Shown piece by piece: positions 58,401-64,000 of a DNA stretch of 64,000 nt (positions are counted from its first letter, which is position 1; each line of letters begins with the position of its first letter). The stretch spans positions 8,473,921 to 8,537,920 of the forward strand of contig NC_049991.1 of NCBI RefSeq assembly GCF_000003815.2. Reading direction: 5' to 3'. Source of the DNA: Branchiostoma floridae. Taxonomy: Eukaryota; Chordata; Leptocardii; Amphioxiformes; Branchiostomatidae. Under the pieces are notes generated by a model. The model did not search any database, was not told the origin of the DNA, and saw nothing but the letters and a program-made list of their open reading frames with translations. The translations under genes were made by a program, and so were the position numbers.

Positions 58401-59666
58401 TCTCCTTGCTTCTTTGTGATATACTGAAAATGTAGGGACAGATATGCTTATAATATAGGCAGAAACATGTACAAAAGCAGCTAAAATTTTCAACAGAATT
58501 GTCAATATGTGTGCATGTAGAAATAGGGAAAACATATGTAGTAGCAATGGAATGAATGGATTTAATAATGTATCTATATTATCTTATTTTTCTGACAGAT
58601 TGGCTACTGGGAAGTGTACGATGGAAATCAGATCAGAGAACTGGATGGGTCCAAGTCTGGGGCCATCAACGGGATGGACATCTCTCCTCATGGTGACTTC
58701 TTTGTGACAGGTGGAGACGACAAGCTCATCAAGGTCAGTTTGTTTGTTTGTTTGTTTGTATGGCTTAACTTGTAAACACGTCAAGATGTAACACACCAGG
58801 TTTATGCAGTATAACACAAGATAGAGAAGTTTGATATACTCACACAGGTGTGATCAATCATATTGTTATGTGTGGTGGGGTTTTTAAACCATATTTGAGG
58901 TGTGGCTGTCCTCAAATATAGGGCAACTATGTGTCTAGATGATAACAAAAAAACATTGTCTGGTGTTTAAAAGCTGTTCATCAAGTTTACTATAGTATGA
59001 TTTGAAAAGTACTAATAAATTAGAAATGAGCAACATACATAATCATATGAAATAAAATATAGCCTACACATTGGTTTGACTTTCATTTGCTTTGAAATGA
59101 ATGTGATATCATTGGAAATGTGTAGGATGCAAGCTATATTTTAAGTATTGTTCAAAGTATTACTGTAAATGCATTTAAGTTCGCAGGGATTTGATTTCAT
59201 GGTAGTGGGAATAGGGACTTTTCGCGGTGGATTTAAGTATGCGGTAACACCATAGACTGCAGTCTAATACCATTATAGAAAAATTTTTGCGGTGGTTTTA
59301 AGTTGGGGGTGAAGTGGTCACCGCGAAAACCGCGAACATTAATCCACCGCGAACATTTCTGCATTTACAGTATCTTTGCTGGTTTGCTATTCACTGTTAT
59401 GAACAGATGACTGAACTTCATGCTTATCTAGTACAGTTCAAGGCAATAAAAGGAACACAATGCATGCTTGTTTGTTTGTGTACTGGTGTATAATGAAGCT
59501 GGGTCTTGTTTCTTTGCAGGTGTGGAAGTATGACGAAGGAGAGGTCACCCACGTCGGTATCGGTCACAGCGGAGACATCTCCAAACTGAGGATCTCTCCG
59601 GACCAGAGGCACATCGTCAGCGTCAGCACAGATGGGGCCATCCTGAGGTGGCGGTACCCTCATTGA
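49434..59666 (+). CDS. CFAP52: Cilia- and flagella-associated protein 52 (WDR16), complete
   Basis: WD40 beta-propeller protein of motile cilia; the vertebrate protein is a microtubule inner protein of axonemal doublets. Exons: 49434-49497, 50219-50418, 51009-51145, 51967-52095, 52368-52467, 52818-53065, 53453-53510, 53899-54011, 55285-55430, 55967-56112, 56931-57082, 57667-57769, 58599-58733 and 59520-59666. All GT-AG and in frame; 625 aa against 620 in human. WD-type strands include IIWDF, VVWNI, RVWEL, RVWHA, RVWDI, IIWDL and VWKY, in the two-propeller arrangement of the family. Start ATG aligns with the human start (LELD.xIGF). Divergent neighbour of the SLC2A gene. Confidence 0.96.
50032..50200. 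mobile_element. Candidate TACTGTAAAT-ended MITE
   Basis: Begins TACTGTAAATCTAGAAA and ends GAATTTACGGTA, similar ends to 59161-59372. It ends 18 bp before a CFAP52 exon. Diverged, so moderate confidence. Confidence 0.4.
50219..50418 (+). CDS. CFAP52: CFAP52 exon 2
   Basis: Acceptor TCCCAG, donor GTAGGA. Includes HPDRQHVVYPLGCTVIIQN and SGRYLASGQVTHMGFK, nearly the vertebrate sequence of the first WD blades. Confidence 0.95.
51009..51145 (+). CDS. CFAP52: CFAP52 exon 3
   Basis: Acceptor TTCCAG, donor GTCAGA. ADVIIWDFASC, then LAFSPNDKYLVTLGGQDD. Confidence 0.95.
51967..52095 (+). CDS. CFAP52: CFAP52 exon 4
   Basis: Acceptor ATACAG, donor GTAAGT. VVVWNIAKKEAICGSPAA is almost identical to the vertebrate blade. 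Ends NLFFTGG. Confidence 0.95.
52368..52467 (+). CDS. CFAP52: CFAP52 exon 5
   Basis: Acceptor ATACAG, donor GTAAAG. GTLRVWELDVANRKIRPTD, then GQIKRIVKCIE. Confidence 0.95.
52818..53065 (+). CDS. CFAP52: CFAP52 exon 6
   Basis: Acceptor TTTTAG, donor GTAAGT. CGTTSGDILAINTKTKLF, then EKDKFSLGVTAM and VGGGDGTVAVV. Its last 59 bp plus donor are repeated twice in the following intron. Reading through the donor gives an immediate TAA, so the first donor is the productive one. Confidence 0.95.
53007..53390 (+). repeat. Tandem triplication of the CFAP52 exon 6 tail
   Basis: Three copies begin GTGACACAGGCAGTCAAC at 53007 (in the exon), 53138 and 53274; spacing 131 and 136 bp. Copies 2 and 3 are identical over their first 80 or so bases, carry an extra AATAAGAA-type insertion, and each keeps the donor CCAGTAAGTGG. 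The block GCCTTGAGGTACACAGTG between copies also occurs upstream near 52615. Confidence 0.95.
53453..53510 (+). CDS. CFAP52: CFAP52 exon 7
   Basis: A 58-bp exon; acceptor TTACAG, donor GTAAGA. TAKVEGGIKSVALRGEGHQ matches the vertebrate GGITSITLRGEGHQ. Confidence 0.93.
53899..54011 (+). CDS. CFAP52: CFAP52 exon 8
   Basis: Acceptor ATCTAG, donor GTAAGT. FFVGSEKSQIYRFNFAEF, then CHFAAVQDIVFP. Confidence 0.95.
54244..54906. mobile_element. Candidate 663-bp TIR element
   Basis: ACGGTGCACACACC at the left end is mirrored by GGTGTGCACCGT at the right end. The enclosed sequence differs in composition from the intron and contains no recognised ORF. No confident target duplication was found. Confidence 0.5.
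54955..55133. mobile_element. Degraded relative of the hAT-like element
   Basis: Shares ATGGACCATTG, AGGTCCAGGTTCAGGTCC, CCTCTGGACCTGAACC and AATTTTCTGTACC with 48097-48523; ends GGGTACCGGT and ACCAGTACCAACC are decayed. Confidence 0.65.
55285..55430 (+). CDS. CFAP52: CFAP52 exon 9
   Basis: Acceptor CCACAG, donor GTGAGT. ELFATCSKDDIRVWHADKGK, then ELLRISV and AIDFMPDGKSIVS. Confidence 0.95.
55493..55885 (+). repeat. CCAAT-containing tandem repeat, about six units of 62 bp
   Basis: Unit: GCCAATCAGCACCAAGGCTA, GCACCTGTNNGCCAATAGG, then a TGTTACACATACAGTAA-like end. Two CCAAT motifs per unit. The reverse complement of the same family occurs at 40515-40700. Confidence 0.9.
55967..56112 (+). CDS. 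CFAP52: CFAP52 exon 10
   Basis: Acceptor ATCTAG, donor GTAACC. WQDGKIRAFYPETGKEMYVI, then AHPKGVTAIACTNGG and RRIISGGGEGQ. Confidence 0.95.
56400..56840. repeat. Diverged tandem repeat, unit about 165 bp
   Basis: The block AATTTTCTGTGAGGAAGCAA and then AACAAGATAAACAAGAA occurs at about 56622 and 56791; CCCCATGGACAA occurs at about 56410 and 56727. AG-rich. It lies in the CFAP52 intron and ends about 90 bp before the next exon. Confidence 0.75.
56931..57082 (+). CDS. CFAP52: CFAP52 exon 11
   Basis: Acceptor ATCCAG, donor GTAAGT. VRVWDITPKYQKLVEAMKEH, then ASSDGTCIIWDL. Confidence 0.95.
57185..57524 (+). mobile_element. CAGGG-type TIR element, copy 3
   Basis: Starts CAGGGCTAAACATACC, ends GATTTTGAGCCCTTTG. 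Internal sequence aligns along its length with 25358-25688 (e.g. ATGATCCATACTTCCT and TTCAGAGTGGTGCAGG). It sits in a GTTG-rich stretch, so the target duplication is ambiguous. Confidence 0.8.
57667..57769 (+). CDS. CFAP52: CFAP52 exon 12
   Basis: Acceptor CACCAG, donor GTAGGA. NQVLFSNTLFRCVNYHPDEF, then QVITSGTDRK. Confidence 0.95.
58599..58733 (+). CDS. CFAP52: CFAP52 exon 13
   Basis: Acceptor TGACAG, donor GTCAGT, 45 codons. IGYWEVYDGNQIRELDGSKS, then NGMDISPHGDFFVTGGDDKL. Confidence 0.95.
59161..59372. mobile_element. MITE with TACTGTAAATGCA ends
   Basis: 212 bp. TACTGTAAATGCATTTAAG and CATTTCTGCATTTACAGTA are inverted ends; internal CGCGGTGGATTTAAG and CCACCGCGAAC blocks are also mirrored. 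Ends fit TA-targeted insertion. CFAP52 last intron. Confidence 0.8.
59520..59666 (+). CDS. CFAP52: CFAP52 exon 14 (last)
   Basis: Acceptor TTGCAG, ends TGA. VWKYDEGEVTHVGIGHSGDI, then SVSTDGAILRWRYPH, matching the vertebrate C terminus. Confidence 0.96.
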   Translation: MWKYDEGEVTHVGIGHSGDISKLRISPDQRHIVSVSTDGAILRWRYPH

Positions 59667-61311
59667 ATTCAACCCAGCATAGTGAAGAACAAAGACTGAT
59701 TGAATAGATATCTAAGTTCCATGACTACCAGCTAAATGGCAGCCCTGTATGCTTTAAATGTCATCAATGGTTGCATAAGTCCTTTAGAGGAACAGTTCCT
59801 GCAGTTCTTGTCACAAAAGTGCCTTGTTTCGGGGTGTACTTTCAATCAGTCTTTGTTCTTGACTGATAGGATGTAAAGATTATGCAGTATTCACCAATTT
59901 TACACATTTTACAGCTATGTCACTTGTGTAGTAAATACATAGATGGACACATTCTCACTTTGTATCTAAGTGTTAAAGAGTTCTAGATGGCAATTGGTCT
60001 CATGATTGAGATCTTGAAAACTGTTCTGTAGTGGCCTGACTTTCACTTTTGACCAAAGACAATAATGTACATATGAGTTACTCTGTAAGCATTAACGTTA
60101 TGGAAAATATTTGACGTGTGTGTTGGAGGCGCAGGCCAGAATGCACGCCTGTCCAAAATGTATATGGGTATGTTTTGACCAGGCGTATTGTCTGGCTTGC
60201 TACACCTGTACTGTTAGTTGCACATTTATAGGGGTGTTTAAGTGAATGTGTAATATTCTAGGGGATTTGCTGGTTGTTAATGCAAAGAGATGGACAGAAA
60301 TAGGAAAACAAGACTAAAGTTATCATCCTATTACTTTATTTGCTCAGTGATCAAAATTATTATATTTCAGGGTTAAAGTGTTGAATTCTATCTATTAGTA
60401 AACTGAATGTTTCAATCTGCACTCCATGTACAATTCCTTGTTTGCATATACTGTGTATTATAAGAATTCTATAAGAGTAGGGCAGTCATTCATGATTTGT
60501 TGATGATATGTGCTCAGATTTTCTGCAACAAGTTAGACCTTGAAAATTCAACTTCTTCACTCTTTTTTTTGGCAAACCCTGCCAACAACATTTGTTAGAC
60601 AATGTTGTATGTATGATCTTGAGCGTAGTTGTTAATTACATTGTAGATACTACAATGGTGATTGTGTAACAGTGGATGTGAGGCTTAAATGGTTGAAACA
60701 AGGTTTTCTGAGTCATTCTTCAATAATCAAAATAAATGTTGACTGTCATTAAAATGTTTAAAATGTCATCTTGTTTAAAGAGTGGCTAAGTTACCTTGAG
60801 CTTACCAAGTATCAAATACTAATTGGGAAAGGCATGTTTTAGAAGAAGCCACCACAGTTATCAATTGCATTTAATAGGTCCATCATGATCTGATGAGGCT
60901 TTTCCATAAACCCATTTGGTGAATCATGTAAACTGCACAAAATCTTCAATATCCTCTCATTCTGGAAAAAATCTTCCAAAGTTTATGACAAAATGCCCCT
61001 GAAGTTCTAGAGCAAGCCGCAAGAGGGCCCAAACCTGCAATATTTCACTCCAGACAATCTGCTACCAAATAATGCATTAAGATCTCAGTCAGAATATCCA
61101 GAATGGGAAAAAACAACAACAGGGAGATCTACTGAAAATTAACAAAGTGAAGCTGTTGGTTGGCCAAATATTGACTTTGACCTTTGTATTGCCAAGATAC
61201 GCCGTTAAATCGTGACAAATCCACCATCTTTAGTAAATTACTGGGTTGTGAAGCTCTTCCAGTTGGAGGGTCGACCGGTCACAATCTCCTAAGGGACACT
61301 TTAAAAGTTAA
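59667..61311. other. CFAP52 3' UTR and intergenic sequence
   Basis: AT-rich, no exon recognised. The best poly(A) signal seen is at 60731-60736. Confidence 0.6.
60731..60736 (+). promoter_or_regulatory. Candidate poly(A) signal of CFAP52
   Basis: AATAAA about 1.07 kb after the stop codon, followed by a T/GT-rich stretch. Confidence 0.5.
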
Positions 61312-62214
61312 GGTCTCATTGATGTATTACTCCGCGAGTGGACACCTAAAAGAGATCCGAGCCAAAAATGAACGGCTGCACGGACGCATGTTTTTAGCGG
61401 TGAGAAATTCCCTTTTAGCCAGCGGAACTGATCTCAAAAGTTAGATTGGTGAAAGCTTATTTGTAACTGAAGAAATTAGCAGGTAAAGTTTTGCAGCCGC
61501 GCGCTAGGTCGGAGGTACACTGTCGTGGGTTCTGAGTGGTGCGGTTGTACAATTCTCCACTTACACACTTCCCATAATTAAGTGCGAGAGGGTTCCGGAT
61601 ATGGATGTTACTTGGATGTTACCACAGTTGCTCAGGGTGCGAAACCAGGTGGAACCAGCTAAAACCTTCAGTACGAGGGCGGCAAAGCATATAAACTAAT
61701 AAGTTGTCTAGCAAATATAGTACAGTTATCATTTGGGCCGAGAATCTTACAAGTTTTGTGGTCAGAAGTAACTACCTAACAAGTGCACCACTGTGGCTGT
61801 TAGTTGGTTTCTTCCGATGACCTCAAGGGCCACAACTTGGCGTTTCGTCTGCAGCCTTTGTTTTTTTCCTGTCGGAAAGTGATTAAACCATTGTCCTGTG
61901 ATCGGTTCCACACCAAACTATCATCTCCTTGATGTTTTCTGTGTTCGAAATTGGTTAGAACCAATTTTCTGTGCCCTTGGAGTCAGTTCCGGAGTTCGGA
62001 GCAGCCATATCCGGAACCCTCTCGCACTTAATTATGGGAAGTGTGCAAGTGGAGAATAGCAGCGAAAAAGTGCCTTTTGTGGGGATTGACTAATCGTAGT
62101 TTGTAATTGCTATAAAAAAAGTTCCTACGTATAGTTTACATTGGCAATTTTTTCCCACGATATAGGGTAAATGTGCTCGACATAGAATGAAAAATCTGCT
62201 GAAATTTCAATTAG
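61312..62214 (-). mobile_element. MITE with GGTCTCATTGATG TIRs, copy B (inverted, interrupted, truncated by gap)
   Basis: Reverse complement of 44193-44673. Its left end GGTCTCATTGATG (61312-61324) follows TTAA. It is interrupted by a second element (61552-62057), and its right end runs into the N gap at 62215. Confidence 0.85.
61552..62057. mobile_element. Nested 506-bp element with 53-bp TIRs
   Basis: TIRs 61552-61604 and 62005-62057 match at 52 of 53 positions and start ATTCTCCACTTRCACACTT. Copy A of the host element, which lacks this insert, shows the host sequence continues across it (GTTGTACA, then AGCAGCG). No transposase; superfamily unassigned; target duplication unclear. Confidence 0.85.
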
Positions 62215-62377
62215 NNNNNNNNNNNNNNNNNNNNNNNNNNNNNNNNNNNNNNNNNNNNNNNNNNNNNNNNNNNNNNNNNNNNNNNNNNNNNNNNNNNNNN
62301 NNNNNNNNNNNNNNNNNNNNNNNNNNNNNNNNNNNNNNNNNNNNNNNNNNNNNNNNNNNNNNNNNNNNNNNNNNNNN
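62215..62377. other. Assembly gap (163 N)
   Basis: Run of 163 N falling inside or at the end of the inverted-repeat element, probably an assembly failure caused by the repeat. Confidence 0.99.
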
Positions 62378-62863
62378 GCCTGGCCCATTATTAAATCTGC
62401 TGGTGGACGTATAAACTGGAAACCTGACTTCAGCCAGGGCCGGCAGAAGACTACTTCGGCATCCAGGGCAGTTCTTCCCAAGGAAGCACTCCGGAGAGGA
62501 GTAATGCAGGGGGAGAGTTGCCTCAGCTAGTCCCAGGGTGGTACGGTAACAGAAATCAATGCGATTCAGTTAGCCTCCGCAGGGCGGCGTTTTAAGAGGG
62601 CGTCAAAAGCTAAGCAAAAGCAGATACACAGACAGGACTTTTCTATTTTGTAGGTCACTAAAACCTATCAAAGAGTCACATGTTTTTTTTAGTATTCCTA
62701 TAATGCACCCTACTTTAAATGCTGCGTTATGAAATCACAGAAATCTTCATTTGGGCGAGAACTATGTTCTTTTGCCTTCTTATATCAAATTAGCGATTCT
62801 GCCAATAAGAAAACAGGATTTTGATGACCCGGAAATAACCCTTCGTGCCGCGGGAAAGACGGA
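62378..62863. other. Unassigned sequence, possible promoter region of the next ORF
   Basis: GC-richer than the surroundings, no recognised gene. It directly precedes the Z-alpha-like ORF, so it may hold its promoter and 5' UTR. Confidence 0.3.
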
Positions 62864-63118
62864 ATGTTCTGGAAGGATACAGAGTCCAGGGAAAATATGG
62901 CAGAGGAACGGGTGCTACAGCTGTTAAGGAGCGAACCCAAAGAATACCACCTGGCAAGAGACATCGCATCTCGCCTGGGAATCGCTAAAAATGAGGCTAA
63001 CAATGCCCTGTACGCGTTGAAGAACGCGGGGAAGGTACATTTTGTATTTAAGAGTACAGTAGAGCAGCGCAGAGGCAGCGACAGCAAATTTCTTATGGTG
63101 GGGGAGGGGGGCGTCTAG
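62864..63118 (+). CDS. Z-alpha-like winged-helix protein or first exon, 84 codons
   Basis: Residues 13-73 resemble the Z-alpha domain of ADAR1, ZBP1 and PKZ: ERVLQLLR start, ARDIASRLGIAKNEANNALY recognition helix, ALKNAGKV. The Asn and Tyr that contact Z-form nucleic acid in ADAR1 (in NRVLY) align with N and Y of NNALY. The wing lacks the usual PP-x-W and has SKFLMV instead. Initiation could be at 62864 or, with a better context (AATATGG), at 62897. Either it is a complete short protein ending TAG or the coding sequence leaves at a GT inside ATG/GTGGGG near 63098. The family assignment is by eye. Confidence 0.5.
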   Translation: MFWKDTESRENMAEERVLQLLRSEPKEYHLARDIASRLGIAKNEANNALYALKNAGKVHFVFKSTVEQRRGSDSKFLMVGEGGV

Positions 63119-63186
63119 CCTGGTTACCACACCGGTACCCCAGCCCGATCTCAAATGTGTATCGTGCACGGGTGTGGTAACCAAGC
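63118..63186. repeat. Hairpin-forming inverted repeat just after the ORF
   Basis: Arms 63118-63133 and 63171-63186 (TGGTTACCACACC core, 15 of 16 matching) separated by 37 bases. Could be a tiny MITE or an RNA hairpin in the 3' UTR. Confidence 0.7.
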
Positions 63187-63548
63187 AAGGGTTAAGGGGC
63201 GTCATCAAAGGGCGAAACATTTCTGACCGAATTTTCAGCATTTGGCGCGCCGAAGGTGACGGATTTAAAAACCCTGCAGCTGGGCTCTGGAGATAACGTT
63301 AATTTGTGCGGCACAGACCGATCACTAGACTGATTAGAATCAAAAGCAACTAAACTCGGACAATATTTACGTGCTGGTGGAATTTTTAGGTATAAATGTA
63401 AATTCTAAGCCCATAAACTACAAAATGTTGGATTTATATATGTAGGGAACACATATGCACACATAATATTTGGCTTTTGTGATACAGTTTTCTTGTTTTT
63501 GGTTTATTTTGTGGACACAAGCTTGATAATAAACTGAGTGTGTCATAA

Positions 63549-63599
63549 GGCTATTGACACACTGAATGTGTCAATAGCACACTGGGTGTGTCAATAGCC
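63549..63599. repeat. Nested palindromes with GTGTCAATAG
   Basis: GGCTATTGACACAC is mirrored by GTGTGTCAATAGCC, with a further inverted GTGTCAATAG between. The three copies allow alternative hairpins. Confidence 0.75.
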
Positions 63600-63739
63600 T
63601 CGCTCCAAAAAAAAAAAACGTGACAGATAGCTTTTTGCAAGTCCGGACTTGGCTCCTGACATTTAGTTTTTTTTGTGACTCGGACCTAAACATTTTTAGG
63701 TCCAGGTCCGGGTTTTAGGTATGCACCACTATCTGAGAT

Positions 63740-63740
63740 G

Positions 63741-63767
<27 letters not shown>
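63740..63767. repeat. TA microsatellite
   Basis: A (TA)n run of about 26 bp. Confidence 0.95.
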
Positions 63768-63771
<4 letters not shown>

Positions 63772-63966
63772 CAAGCAAATATAGTCTTCAAGCAGATCTA
63801 ATATTATATTATATAGTATCCAACAAGCCAGCCAGTATCTAACAGGCCACCAGCCTCGCCACTGATGGATCTGCTTGGAGATTACTTCCTTGACATGAAT
63901 TTTCAATGACTTTCCACTGTCAAGTGTCATCTTTCTCAACTGCCTCTTTTGTTTTTGTATATACAG

Positions 63967-64000
63967 GTAGCCGACTTCTTCACTCCCTGCTCGGCTCTAT
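63967..64000 (+). other. Possible splice acceptor and start of an exon at the window edge
   Basis: A pyrimidine-rich tract followed by TATATACAG and then an open frame (VADFFTPCSAL) to the end. Too short to assign. It may be the next exon of the Z-alpha-like gene. Confidence 0.25.

Overview
This is animal nuclear DNA: AT-rich, with intron-dense genes, GT-AG splice sites, many short inverted-repeat transposons and several minisatellites. The genes are chordate-like. A conventional protein kinase C has an alpha/beta-like sequence and two alternative C-terminal exons, one of them strikingly like vertebrate PKC beta-I. It is followed by a fructose-transporter-like (GLUT5-like) sugar carrier and the ciliary WD-repeat protein CFAP52. 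A lancelet (Branchiostoma) or a similar invertebrate chordate fits best. The species is an inference; nothing in the window proves it.

Layout. 1-6555 has no recognisable exon and is probably upstream intron of the kinase; it holds a 100-base assembly gap, a degenerate tandem repeat and several MITE-like elements, one nested in another. 6556-31523 (+) is a conventional PKC gene: 12 constant exons (second half of the regulatory region, the hinge and the whole kinase domain) followed by two alternative last exons. The pseudosubstrate and C1A exons lie outside the window. 31524-37479 is 3' UTR and intergenic sequence between two converging genes. 46713-37480 (-) is a complete 13-exon SLC2A gene, 553 aa. 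46714-49433 is the head-to-head intergenic space, with a tandem duplication, one copy of which carries a hAT-type insertion. 49434-59666 (+) is a complete 14-exon CFAP52 gene, 625 aa. 59667-62863 is 3' flank containing a nested pair of inverted-repeat elements and a 163-base gap. 62864-63118 (+) is a short ORF resembling a Z-alpha (Z-nucleic-acid-binding winged-helix) domain. The end of the window may touch its next exon.

Functionally the three main genes are unrelated: calcium/diacylglycerol signalling at the membrane, facilitated sugar transport, and ciliary axoneme structure. They do not form an operon. All exon boundaries given here were read by hand from splice consensus, codon phase and family similarity; every junction listed keeps the reading frame.

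The points most worth a second look are: the beta-II-like/beta-I-like alternative PKC ends in a gene that looks pre-duplication; a Cys-rich, N-glycosylation-bearing extra loop in the sugar transporter; a triplicated exon tail with duplicate splice donors in CFAP52; the Z-alpha-like ORF; and well-resolved nested transposons with target-site duplications, including one with an empty-site control in the same window.
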